Source: Pontiellaceae bacterium B1224 (GTDB taxonomy: Bacteria > Verrucomicrobiota > Kiritimatiellia > Kiritimatiellales > Pontiellaceae). From it: DNA of 64,000 nucleotides. The notes below the pieces were generated by a model. That model had not been told where the DNA came from. It did no database searches and saw only the letters and a program-made list of their open reading frames with translations. A program made the position numbers and the translations under genes. Positions 23,151 through 33,000 of the stretch are shown in pieces; the first letter of the stretch is position 1, and each line of letters starts with the position of its first letter. The stretch is from NCBI GenBank assembly GCA_029432815.1, contig JAROBA010000006.1:1-64000 (forward strand), in the 5' to 3' direction.

Positions 23151-24497
23151 CTACGACTTCGGTAGCTGCAACCCCAACGCCTTGATTTTACGGTAGAGGG
23201 TGGTTTTATGGATGCCGAGCTCGCGCGCAGTGGCGAGGCGGTTGAAGTTGTTTTTTTCCAAGGTCTGGAAAATCGCCTGCGCTTCGGCGGAGCGGCGGGC
23301 GGTTCCAATGTCTGGAACTTTTGTATCGTGCTGGGCCGGAGCAGAACCGTGCAGCTCCTGCGGTAAATGACGGATTTCAATGGTTGATCCGTTACAGAGC
23401 ACAAAGGCGCGCTCAATCATATTTTCCAGTTCGCGGACGTTGCCGGGCCAGTCGTGCCCCATCAGCAACGAGTTGGCCCCGACAGAAAGACCTTCAATGC
23501 TTTTATCATGCAGACGGTTGAAGCGCTCGATGAAATGATTTACCAGCAACGGGAGATCTTCTTTCCGGTCGCGCAACGGTGGAAGGTCGATCCGGATCAC
23601 ATTAACACGATAGAAAAGATCTTCGCGGAAATCGCCGGATGCAACCAGTGCAGATAGATCGCGGTGAGTGGCGGCAATAATCCGGGCTTCAGAGCGGCGG
23701 GTTTCGTTGCTGCCGAGCGGCTCGTAGGTACGTTCCTGCAAAACGCGCAACAGGCGAACCTGCACAGCCGGGCTGATTTCACCGATTTCATCAAGAAAGA
23801 TGGTGCCGTTTTTTGCCTGTGCAAAGCGTCCCTCCCGATCCTGAATGGCGCCGGTGAACGCGCCCTTTTTATAGCCGAACAGCTCGGATTCAAGCAGGGT
23901 GTCGGGCAGTGCGGCGCAGTTGATGGCCACAAATGGTTTCCCGACTCTGGAACTCATACCGTGGATCGCTCGGGCCAATAGTTCTTTTCCGGTTCCGGTT
24001 TCGCCGTGAATGAGGGCGGTAATATCTGAATGGGCCACCGAAGAAGTCATTTCGAAAACCGGTTGCATGGCGCGACTGTGGCTGACGAGGTCGCCGAGCG
24101 TGTATTGACCGGAAACCTGTTTGCGCAGCGTTTCAAGTTCGCTGAGATCGCGGAAGGTTTCGACGCCTCCGATTACCTTGCCGCTATTATCTTTGAGCAC
24201 GCCCGTGGAAACGCTGGCTGGAATCCGCTCGCCTTCGGCATTCACCAGATAGCACGGATGCGCAATCATCGGCTGTCCGGTTTCGAGCGTTTTTCGCAAT
24301 GCGCAGGCCGCCTCGCACATATTCGAGCGGAAGACTTCGGAACAGGGATGCCCTATGGCCTCCTCGCGCGGAACGCCGGTAATTTTTTCGGCGGCACGAT
24401 TGAACGACGTGATGCACCAATCGTCGTCGACGGTGAAAACGCCGTCTGAAATACTTTCGAGGATGGCCTCGGTTGTGGCTGGAGAATCCGTGCTCAT
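23151..24497 (-). CDS. sigma-54-dependent activator with PAS sensor
   Basis: A 448-residue bacterial enhancer-binding protein. An N-terminal PAS domain (residues about 10-120) carries several cysteines, including C61 and C65 in SNMCEAACALRKTL, suggesting redox or cluster sensing. The AAA+ domain has Walker A GETGTGK (165-171) and the sigma-54 contact loop GAFTGA (212-217). A Fis-type HTH closes the protein. Two exact palindromes lie near the end: 23256-23270 as FQTLE (residues 410-414) and 23303-23317 as PDIG. It most likely controls the NifX/MinD operon next to it. Confidence 0.94.
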   Translation of the reverse strand: MSTDSPATTEAILESISDGVFTVDDDWCITSFNRAAEKITGVPREEAIGHPCSEVFRSNMCEAACALRKTLETGQPMIAHPCYLVNAEGERIPASVSTGVLKDNSGKVIGGVETFRDLSELETLRKQVSGQYTLGDLVSHSRAMQPVFEMTSSVAHSDITALIHGETGTGKELLARAIHGMSSRVGKPFVAINCAALPDTLLESELFGYKKGAFTGAIQDREGRFAQAKNGTIFLDEIGEISPAVQVRLLRVLQERTYEPLGSNETRRSEARIIAATHRDLSALVASGDFREDLFYRVNVIRIDLPPLRDRKEDLPLLVNHFIERFNRLHDKSIEGLSVGANSLLMGHDWPGNVRELENMIERAFVLCNGSTIEIRHLPQELHGSAPAQHDTKVPDIGTARRSAEAQAIFQTLEKNNFNRLATARELGIHKTTLYRKIKALGLQLPKS

Positions 24498-24664
24498 TAA
24501 ACCGTAGCGTACTCCGATTTATGCGCTTGTCTAATTTTTTATGGAATCGCAGAGTAACGGAGCACTTTATTCAACATGAAGACACTACGTACTCGAAGAA
24601 TGCAGTATTTAAATCTTAGTGTTTTTTGTGCCTTGTATGCCTATTCCCCGCCGAGAGAGTTTCC

Positions 24665-25627
24665 TTATGTTGTCGCGATTTCGAGGCCGAGGGACTGGAT
24701 CATTTCCAGATCGGACTCATATTGCGAGCCGGCGACGGTGAGGTAGTTGCCGGTCATCATGCCGTTGGCGCCGGCGGAAAACAGGTCGGCCTGGCGATCG
24801 CCAAGAATATGCGAGCGACCGCCGCAGATGCGCAGGGTGACCTTCGGCAGGAGATAGCGATAGACCGCGATAATTTTCAGCGCTTCTTCGGCGGAAAGCG
24901 GCTCCTGATCCTTCAACGGCGTTCCGGGATGCGCATAAAGAAAGTTGATCGGCACACTGTCGACCCCGAGTTCGCGCAAAGCAATCGCCAGATCAATCCG
25001 GTCTTCCCAGCTTTCGCCCATTCCAAAGAGACCGCCGCTGCAGACTTTCAGTCCGGCGGCCTGCGCGGCTTTGACTGTGGCAAGCCGTTCCGACCAATCC
25101 TGCGTGGTGCAGACCTCGGAATAAAAATGTTCCGACGCTTCCAGATTGTGGTGAAACCGGGTCACACCCGATTCTTTGAGCATCGCCAAATCCTCAGGTG
25201 TCAACCGACCGAGCGATCCACAGACCGGTGCTTCTTCACCGCCGCCGATTTTTTCAACGGTATCGGCGAGTTTCCGAAGTTCGGAAGAAGAAAGCTTTCC
25301 CCCGCTCGTCACGACGCCGCATTTTCGGTCACCGTCTTTAATGTCTCTGCGGATCTGATTTTCCAATGTCTGGGAATCCATGAAGGGATAGACTTCGATT
25401 TCGGTGGAGTTGTGCCCGCTCTGGGAGCAGAACCGGCAGTCCATATCGCACTTACCGCTCTTGGCATTAATGATCGAACAAAGTTCAATCTGCGATCCGA
25501 AAAAAGCTTCGCGAATTTTTTTGGCCCCGGCCAGCAACTCAGTTTCACAACAGTTCACCAGCTCTTGCGCGTCTTTTTTCGAGCAGCCGATTCCGGCAAT
25601 ACATTTCGTTGTAATGGTTTCGAGCAT
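24665..25627 (-). CDS. bioB: biotin synthase
   Basis: A 320-residue radical SAM enzyme that inserts sulfur into dethiobiotin. The SAM-cluster motif is CDMDCRFC (C60, C64, C67). The second-cluster ligands follow in the usual places, as CGVVTSGGK, CGSLG and CSGGLFGMGE. No other bio gene is in the window. The E. coli-type enzyme is longer at the C-terminus; this form matches shorter anaerobe versions. A one-mismatch palindrome (25371-25385) is read as SQTLE. No biotin operator or riboswitch is visible. Confidence 0.93.
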   Translation of the reverse strand: MLETITTKCIAGIGCSKKDAQELVNCCETELLAGAKKIREAFFGSQIELCSIINAKSGKCDMDCRFCSQSGHNSTEIEVYPFMDSQTLENQIRRDIKDGDRKCGVVTSGGKLSSSELRKLADTVEKIGGGEEAPVCGSLGRLTPEDLAMLKESGVTRFHHNLEASEHFYSEVCTTQDWSERLATVKAAQAAGLKVCSGGLFGMGESWEDRIDLAIALRELGVDSVPINFLYAHPGTPLKDQEPLSAEEALKIIAVYRYLLPKVTLRICGGRSHILGDRQADLFSAGANGMMTGNYLTVAGSQYESDLEMIQSLGLEIATT

Positions 25628-25724
25628 CGTCTTTTCCCTGTTTCAAAGCGGCGGAGTAAACCACGAAAGCGATTTCGGCACAAAGGGAAATTTTCGCCGG
25701 CTTTCGCTTATAATCTACTCACCG

Positions 25725-25739
25725 TTCCAGAGATTGGAA
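25725..25739. repeat. 15-bp dispersed palindrome
   Basis: Exact copy TTCCAGAGATTGGAA between bioB and the sensor kinase, about 20 bases past the kinase stop codon. Confidence 0.9.
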
Positions 25740-25758
25740 GATTGCTCAATACCTTCGT

Positions 25759-28290
25759 TTACGCTTCCAACGGCGCCGACACCACAACTTCTGTTCCTTC
25801 ACCGGGAGTGGATTCAATCTCCAGGCTTCCGCCGTTGTGCTGGATATTTTCGCGAATACTGAAAAGTCCAAAACCACCCGATGGAGAAAAACCTTTTCCG
25901 GCCAAAGAAGCGTCAAATCCCTGACCATCGTCTTTCACACTGATCCGCACATTGCCATTCACCCGTTTCAGTGCCACTTGCGCGCTCTTGGCATCGGAAT
26001 GCCTCATGACATTGGTCAGCAGTTCCCGCACGGATCGGAAAAGCACGACTTTCCGGTCAAACGGCAGCGGTAATAATTTCGTTTCTCCACTGAACTCAAA
26101 GCGGGTTGTATGCTTTCCGGTCATGCTTGAACACAGTTCCTCCAAAGCAGAGGCCAGTCCCAGTTCTGTCAGCATGGGGCAGCTAAGATCGAACGTGAGC
26201 GCACGGATCTGCTGCAGGGATTCATGCAGAATGTTGCTAATCTTATCGAGCGATTTGATTGTTTCCTCTGGCAGAGCGGTTTCCTTAAGCGCTCCGAGCT
26301 GAATATAGGATGAACTCAGAAACTGGCTTACGCCATCATGCAACTGGGCGGTAATCTGCTGCCGCTCATGTTGCCCGGCCAGGGACAGTTCGGAGGCCAG
26401 ATGCCGTAGTTCTTCCCGGTTGAGATTGATTTCTTCCTCACGGGCCACCCGTTGAGAGATATCGCGGACTACGCCGCAGACTACCGGACGCCCTTTCCAG
26501 GAAAAAGAGCAGGGGGTAATTTCGACAGGAAAGACCGAACCGTCTTTCTTTCGGTGCCGGCTCTTGAGCATGCCTATAGACTTCCCTGCCAACACTTCCG
26601 GAATGGCTCGATCCGCCACATCCGGCTCGACGGAGATTTCCCTATGCGTGAGATCCAGAAATTCCTCACGCGAATGGCCGTAAAGCTCCACCGCTGCGTT
26701 GTTCACATCAATAAACCGTCGGCTCTTGGCATCAAAAATTATAATGGCATCGGACTCCGACTCGAAAACCAGACGGTATTTTTCTTCGCTTTCCTTTTGT
26801 GCCTGCTCGGCTTTTTTCTGCGCGGCGATGAAGCGCGCCTGCTGCATATTCTGGTAAGCGGAGGTTGAAAGTTGTTTGGCCAGTGTGAAGAGGGCTTGCG
26901 CAATCTCTTCAAAGTGTTTACGCGACATGGTTGGAACGCGGTGGAATGCCTCCAGAATTGCCTGTTCATCGGCTCCGATCTCCCGAGCATAGGCGCATAC
27001 CTGTTCATCGGTCTGATTTTCGTCGCGTACCTGCCCGACCAGCCAGTTGGCAATGTGCCGCCCCCCGACTTCAATCGTGGCCCCGGCATCCCACAACCCG
27101 GCGCTCAGACAAACCTGGATATTCGGACCTTCGGGCTCATGCTGCACCCCGATTTGGGCATCCGATTTCATGCAGTTGGCACATCCCTTTTCAGTTCCTC
27201 GAATGATCTTTGAGCAAAAATCGGTAAAATTACTCGGTTTAGTGATCGGACTTCCATCCGGGTGGGTAATAAGCGAGGCCACTCCGGTCGCTCGGGCAAA
27301 CTCATCCTGTATTCGCTGGATATCTTCGAAGTTAAAAAGATCCTCAAATGAAACGGAACCTATCCCGTCGAGCGGTTGCGTCAGGGCCAGAACTCGTTTT
27401 TCCAATGCTTTCCGCAAGCGCTGGCGTTCGGTGATATCGCGAACGTGACCAATCAGATACTGCTTACCGTCGAGAACGATCCGAAAAGCTTTCATATCTG
27501 CATAAAAGACTTCGCCGTTACTGCGTAGAAACGGGATATCGTAGACTTCGTCAACCTCCCCTCGTGCTTGTTTTTCAAACGATTCTATCACGTACGGTAG
27601 ATCTTCTGCGGGATGGATACCCTCGGATCCAATCTCAATGACTTCTTTCTCGCTATAACCCAGCAGGGTGCAGATGGCTTTGCTTGCCATACGGAATTTT
27701 CTTGTTTCGGGGTCGGCCAGCAGAATTCCGTCAGGGACCTCGTCGAAGATTCTTCTGAAACGTTCTTCGCTCTCGCGCTGGGTTTTTTCAACTATCTTGT
27801 GTTGCGTCCGATCCCGGGCAGAACACATATAAACGGGTTTACCATTCACAACAAGGGGTACGGCAGTGACCTCGACAATCAACGCGGTCCCATCGCTGTG
27901 AAGCAGATTATATTCAATTGGCGTAAGCGTTTCTCCCTTCCGGAGTTTATCCATCCGCTTCACTGCGATTTCGCGGGCGGCAGGCGGAAAAATTCCGCAT
28001 TCAAAAACGCTTTGGCCCTTCAGTTCCTCACAGCGATAGCCGGTCAGCTTTTCCACCGCCATGTTGCCATCAATAAAACGACTGTCGGTGTCGAGCAGGA
28101 AACAGGCATCCGATGTTTCTTCGAACAGCATGCGGAAACGCTCCTCGGATTCGCGAAGAGCAATGGTTTGTATCTTGAGACGCCGCTCCAGTTCAAGATT
28201 GAGTGCGGAGACTTCTTCAAGAGTGCTGTCTTCCGGTTCATCCCTCGCCTGGTTCAGCTCTGAAGAGCTTTCTGGTTTCTTGCTGGACAT
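25759..28290 (-). CDS. PAS/PocR sensor histidine kinase (NarX/DegS type)
   Basis: An 843-residue soluble kinase without membrane helices. Order: coiled start, PAS 1 (about 45-160), PAS 2 (about 170-290), a PocR ligand domain (about 300-480; FEDLFNFEDIQRIQDEFARA, CANCMKSD), then PAS 3 (about 500-620). A HisKA_3 domain with phospho-accepting His in ITAQLHDGVSQFLSS and an HATPase_c domain (DDGQGFDAS, GFGLFSIREN) finish it. PocR domains are thought to bind small organic ligands. The kinase is a shorter paralogue of the one at 30091. The only NarL-type regulator nearby is at 29445. Confidence 0.92.
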   Translation of the reverse strand: MSSKKPESSSELNQARDEPEDSTLEEVSALNLELERRLKIQTIALRESEERFRMLFEETSDACFLLDTDSRFIDGNMAVEKLTGYRCEELKGQSVFECGIFPPAAREIAVKRMDKLRKGETLTPIEYNLLHSDGTALIVEVTAVPLVVNGKPVYMCSARDRTQHKIVEKTQRESEERFRRIFDEVPDGILLADPETRKFRMASKAICTLLGYSEKEVIEIGSEGIHPAEDLPYVIESFEKQARGEVDEVYDIPFLRSNGEVFYADMKAFRIVLDGKQYLIGHVRDITERQRLRKALEKRVLALTQPLDGIGSVSFEDLFNFEDIQRIQDEFARATGVASLITHPDGSPITKPSNFTDFCSKIIRGTEKGCANCMKSDAQIGVQHEPEGPNIQVCLSAGLWDAGATIEVGGRHIANWLVGQVRDENQTDEQVCAYAREIGADEQAILEAFHRVPTMSRKHFEEIAQALFTLAKQLSTSAYQNMQQARFIAAQKKAEQAQKESEEKYRLVFESESDAIIIFDAKSRRFIDVNNAAVELYGHSREEFLDLTHREISVEPDVADRAIPEVLAGKSIGMLKSRHRKKDGSVFPVEITPCSFSWKGRPVVCGVVRDISQRVAREEEINLNREELRHLASELSLAGQHERQQITAQLHDGVSQFLSSSYIQLGALKETALPEETIKSLDKISNILHESLQQIRALTFDLSCPMLTELGLASALEELCSSMTGKHTTRFEFSGETKLLPLPFDRKVVLFRSVRELLTNVMRHSDAKSAQVALKRVNGNVRISVKDDGQGFDASLAGKGFSPSGGFGLFSIRENIQHNGGSLEIESTPGEGTEVVVSAPLEA

Positions 28291-28476
28291 ACAAGCCTTT
28301 CCAAAAATAGCGGACAGAAATTGGGCTGATCATTAGGAAAGAACGGGAATGGTAAGTCAAGCCATTCCACCTAACAGTGGTTTCCACGCGACTGCACATA
28401 GGAATTCTACATGGCCAGTAATGGAGCCGGGCTGAAACGGCGTCGAAGCCCCTGAAACGCAGAGAGGACTATTTTT

Positions 28477-28854
28477 TCAGACGGAAAACTCATGTTCGAC
28501 CGAGCCAATGCTCTGGATTGCTTTGACGAGTGCATCGCTATTAGCCGGCGCGGAAATATAGATCGCTCCATTCGTAAGCAACACCTCATATTTAACGGTA
28601 AAGGAGTCAATTTCAGTTGCAACAACCACGTGTACTTCCGGGTTTTGGGCGCAGGTGCGTTCAATAAATCTACTAAGGTTAGGTAACATACCATCGAACA
28701 GAACAATCTCACCCGGTTTGGCATAGATGGATTGAAGTTCCAGAGCCATGGGAGTTACATTGCACATCGTAAATCCGGCATCTTCGAGCGCCTCGATCCA
28801 GCCCGCCCATTGGCGGCTTGGCGTTCCCATTTGTACTAATCTGATTGTTTTCAT
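28477..28854 (-). CDS. atypical receiver-like protein A
   Basis: A 125-residue protein with the core of a response-regulator receiver: EIVLFDGMLPNLSRFIE holds the central Asp as in DxMLPxLxG, and VHVVVATEIDSFTVKYEVLL follows as strand 4 and helix 4. The paired acidic residues expected near the N-terminus are absent, and the conserved Lys after strand 5 is Ala in YISAP. So it may not be phosphorylated normally. No output domain. A sister gene lies at 28941. Both sit between two related histidine kinases, so they may act as decoy or adaptor receivers. No named family recognised. Confidence 0.65.
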   Translation of the reverse strand: MKTIRLVQMGTPSRQWAGWIEALEDAGFTMCNVTPMALELQSIYAKPGEIVLFDGMLPNLSRFIERTCAQNPEVHVVVATEIDSFTVKYEVLLTNGAIYISAPANSDALVKAIQSIGSVEHEFSV

Positions 28855-28940
28855 AAGATGACTATGTGATCACACATTCAATAACTCGGACTATCACACA
28901 CAACATGAAATCACTTCATAAAATTTATGATAGAACGGAA

Positions 28941-29342
28941 TCAGCAAGCCACCCGTTCATGCCCCGACTCCACGATTCGGGCGGGCGGCTTTACCTCTCC
29001 ACAAATGGTTTCCATGGAATTGCTGGAAAGGACCGGCCCGAAAATATTGATGCAACCGCTCAGCAGCATCACTTCGTATTTAATGACAATGGAACCGACC
29101 GTTGATGCAACGATGATCTGCATTTCCGGGTAACGGGCGAATATGCTCAAAATCAGGCCCGATAGGTTAGGCAGCATTCCGTCAAGCAGAACGGTCCCTT
29201 CATCTCTCTCGGAAGGGTTCTGCGTTTCCATGGCTCGGGGCCGAACCATATTGACCTGAAAATCGGACCCGGAAAGCTCATCCACCCATACACACCATTG
29301 AGTACAGGTCTCTGTTTGAGTTGAACTGTTCGCCGTATTCAT
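28941..29342 (-). CDS. atypical receiver-like protein B
   Basis: A 133-residue paralogue of protein A. Shared features are a W-x-x-W(V/I)(D/E)EL start, VxPxAxExQ, the block LLDGMLPNLSGLI, and then IIVASTVGSIVIKYEVMLLSG. Differences are concentrated at both ends. As in protein A, the acidic pair and the conserved Lys of true receivers are missing. Tandem duplication within a two-component locus is clear from the order. The C-terminal 20 residues have no counterpart in A. Confidence 0.65.
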   Translation of the reverse strand: MNTANSSTQTETCTQWCVWVDELSGSDFQVNMVRPRAMETQNPSERDEGTVLLDGMLPNLSGLILSIFARYPEMQIIVASTVGSIVIKYEVMLLSGCINIFGPVLSSNSMETICGEVKPPARIVESGHERVAC

Positions 29343-29444
29343 AAAGTAATGAAAGAACGGATGCAGAAATATGTATATCCTGCCGGATATGAAACCGGCT
29401 CATAATAAACATGAGGGTGCGGGCTTCCGACGAGACAGGCAGCT

Positions 29445-30098
29445 TTAGGTGTCGGAAGAAATGATCCCCTCACGGATTGCATAGCGAACGAGATCGGCCA
29501 CCCCGCGGGCCCCGAGCTTTTGCATCATATGCTGCCGATGGGTGTGAATGGTCGGCAGGCTCAGGCAGAGCTTATCGGCGATTTCCTTGGAGGAATCGCC
29601 TTCGGCCAGCAGCTGCAGTACTTCCCGCTCGCGCTCAGTCAGCTTCACGAAAGCAGTTTCACCGGTCGCGGCGCGGGTACGCGTTTCCACTAAATCAGCA
29701 AGAACCTCCGGGCTGACATACATCTTGCCGGCCATAATGGCATTGATGGCCGCAATCAGTTCGCCTGCCGCACTGCTTTTGGGAACATAGCCATGCGCGC
29801 CGGCCTTGAGGATTTCCGAAACCATGCGGCCTCTCAAATGGATGGACAAGCCCAGCACCTTGATGTGCGGGAAACGGGCCACTAACTGCCGGGTGGCCTC
29901 AATACCGTTGAGTTCCGGCAAGTTGATATCCATGATCACCACATCCGGTGCGGCTTTTTCAACCATGCCTAACAGTTCGCGCCCATTGTCCGCTTCGCCT
30001 ACCACCGCGAACTCCTCGTGAGCATTGAGCAAGCTGCACAAAGCCGCCCGCATCACCTCATGATCTTCCACCAGCAGGATTCTGATTTGTTTATTCAT
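29445..30098 (-). CDS. NarL/LuxR-type response regulator
   Basis: A 217-residue regulator. Receiver: acidic pair in LLVEDHE, phospho-acceptor D57 in VVIMDINLPELNG, and conserved Lys in GYVPKSS. Output: a LuxR-type HTH with LTEREREVLQLLAEGDSSKE and LSLPTIHTHRQHMMQKLG. It overlaps the 5' gene, the large kinase, by 8 bases, so the two are co-translated and form the cognate pair. The smaller kinase at 25759 may feed into the same regulator. Confidence 0.95.
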   Translation of the reverse strand: MNKQIRILLVEDHEVMRAALCSLLNAHEEFAVVGEADNGRELLGMVEKAAPDVVIMDINLPELNGIEATRQLVARFPHIKVLGLSIHLRGRMVSEILKAGAHGYVPKSSAAGELIAAINAIMAGKMYVSPEVLADLVETRTRAATGETAFVKLTEREREVLQLLAEGDSSKEIADKLCLSLPTIHTHRQHMMQKLGARGVADLVRYAIREGIISSDT

Positions 30099-33000
30099 GC
30101 TTTTCCTCCAATGGAACCGTCAGCACCACCTTGGTTCCACCACCTGAAACAGATTCAACCTGCAGCTCACCACCGGCATTCCGGAGGTGTTCGCTCATAC
30201 TAAACAACCCGAACCCGCCCGAGGGGGAAAATCCTTTGCCTGCTGTGGAAGCATCGAATCCTTTGCCATCGTCCTCGACGCAGATGCGCGCGCTGTTTCC
30301 CTCTCGGTCGAGCCTCACACACGCCCTTTCGGCACCGGAATGTTTCATGACATTGATGAGCAGCTCCCGAACTGTGCGATAGAGCACCACTTTCCGGCTC
30401 ATGTGCAAAGGCAGCAATTCCGTTTCGCCCATGAACTCGAAACAGATGGTATTTCCATGACTCATGCCGGCACAAAGTTCTTCCAGAGCCGCTGCCAGGC
30501 CGAGCTCGTTGAGCATGGGGCAGCTTAATTCAAACGTCAACGATCGGATTTCCTGCAACGCCTGATGGGTAATATCTGCAATTTGATCGACCGCATCAAC
30601 GGTGGCTTTGGAAAGGGCGGAATTTTCACGGAGCGTACCCAACCGCAAAGCGGAGGAGCTCAGCAGCTGACTCACGCTGTCGTGCAGTTCCCGCGCAATT
30701 CGCTCGCGCTCGCGCTGCTCGGCCACCGAGAGTTCGGAAGCCAGTTTTCTGAGATCTCCCCGGCTGCGAACCAGCTCCTCCTCATGCATCATGCGTTCCG
30801 TAATGTCCCGAATTACCGCGCAGATCACAGGACGCCCTTTCAGCAAAAACGAGCACGCTGTGATTTCAACGGGAAAGACCGTGCCGTCCTTCTTTCGATG
30901 TTGGCTAATGAATGAGGAGAGGCGTTTCCCTGCCAGCGTTTGAGGAATATTTACATTCGCCATTTCCGAATCAGCGGAGATCTCCCCATGCGTGATATTC
31001 AGGAATTGCTCGTGCGTATAGCCATATAACTGTTCCGTCGCGACGTTCACATCCACAAAGCGGCGGGTTTCGCCGTCGAAGATCATAATCGCGTCCGTCT
31101 CCGACTCGAACAACATCCGATATTTTTCTTCGCTTTCCTTCAGGGCCTGTTCGACCAGCCGGCGTTGTGTTAAGTCCCGCGCGGTGCTCAGGAAAACCAT
31201 CTTTCCCTTAAAGCGAATAGGCATGGTGGAGACTTCAACCGAGAGCAGTGAACCGTCTTTACGAACCAGCTCATATTCAATCGGCTCAAGTTGTTCTCCT
31301 CCCGCCATCCGCTTCATCCGCTTCATCCGCAGCGTAATCGTTTTCCGGGCGGCTGAGGGGAAAATCCCGGATTCAAATACACTCTGACCGTCGAGCTCCT
31401 CCCGCGAATATCCGGTCTGAAACTCTACAGCCCTGTTCCCTTCGATGAACCGCCCCTCCTCGCTGATCAGGAAACAGGCATCGGGAGCTTCCTCAAACAG
31501 GGCCCGGAAACGTTCTTCGCTCTCATGCAGATCCCGTTCAGCCTGTTTCTGTTCGGCAATAAAACGTGCCTGCTGTACATTCTGGTAGGCGGAAGTCGAG
31601 AGCTGGTTGGCCACCATAAAGAGTGCCTGCGAAATCTCTTTGAAGTGCTCACTCGTCATAACCGGAACGCGGTGGAACGCCTCCGCAACGGCGTCTTCAT
31701 CGGCACCGATCTCGCGCGCATAGGCACGCATCTGCTCCTCGTTCTGGGATTCGTCGCGTACCTGCCCGATCACCCAGTTGGCGATGTGCCGTCCGCCGAC
31801 CTCGATGCTGGCTCCGGCAGCCCATAAACCGCAGCTCAAGCATTGCTGAACGATCGGACCTTCCGAGTGATGCTGCCCGATAGCTGCATCTGATTTGAGG
31901 CAGTTGGCGCGGCCCTTTTCAGTTTGCCGAATAATATCCCAGCAAAGTTCGGTGAAATTGCTCGGCTCGGTGATCGGAGTTCCGTCCGGAAGGGAGATGA
32001 TCGAAGCCACGCCGGTCGCATTGGAGAATTCGTCCTGAATGCGCTGGATTTCCTTTCGATCAAACAGGTCGTCGAAACTGATCGCTTCCGGTTGGTCGAA
32101 GGGCTGCGTCAGGGCCAGCACCCGTTTTTCCAGCGCGTCCTGCATCCCTCGGCGTTCGGTAATATCGGCAACGGTTCCGGAAAAAGCGGTTGCGTGCCGC
32201 TCTTCGCCCTCGCCATCGAATACGGCCAGACCATGGGCTTCGATCCATCGTAGCGAACCGTCGGGGTGGTTCAGGCGGTATTCGGTTGCATAGGGTTGCG
32301 GATCGCGGGGATTGAGAGCCGCATTGAGCGCCGTTTCGACACCGGCACGGTCGTCGGGATGAATGGTCGCAAAAAAATCTTCCACAGGACATTCGCGTCG
32401 CGGAATCCCGTAGATGGTTGCCAGGCACTCATCAAACGATGAAATTCCGGTTTTCGGATTAAAGTGCCACCAACCCAGCTCAGCCGCATCCAGCGCGAGC
32501 TGCCGTTGCCGCCCGAGAAACTCCCGCTCGGCCTCGGCCAGCTTACGTTCGGTAACGTCCGTATAGGTTCCGACCGTACCGATGATTTTTCCTTCATTGT
32601 CGTGCAGCGGAATTTTATTGGTTTCAGCCCAACGGGTTTCCCCTTCAGTCCGCATCATGACTTCCTGAATCCCCAACTTGGGCCGACCGGATGCAATGAC
32701 TTCGCGATCATCCGAAACAAAGTGGTCGGCCAGCTCTTTCCGGCACAGGTCATGGTCGGTTTTTCCGATCAGCTGGTCCGGATGCTCCAGCCCGGCATCG
32801 TGTGCAAAGTTCAGGTTGCAGCCCAGATAAACGGAATTGAGATCCTTCCACCATACGCGGTCGTGCATCGTATCAATCACCCCGCGGAGCAGACGCTGCG
32901 ATTTAATGACCTCCTGCTGCGCATGTTTTTTTTCCGTGATGTCAAAGGAGATTCCCAAGGTTCCTACCACCCCGCCGCTCGCGTCGTATCGGGGCGCCTT

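Noticed and set aside
22922-23416. A 164-codon minus-strand frame overlapping the sigma-54 activator end
   Set aside because: Its first part is out of frame with the HTH of the activator and the rest has no protein-like pattern.
24498-25758. Biotin riboswitch or BirA operator around bioB
   Set aside because: I see no convincing dyad or structure in the gaps on either side of the gene.
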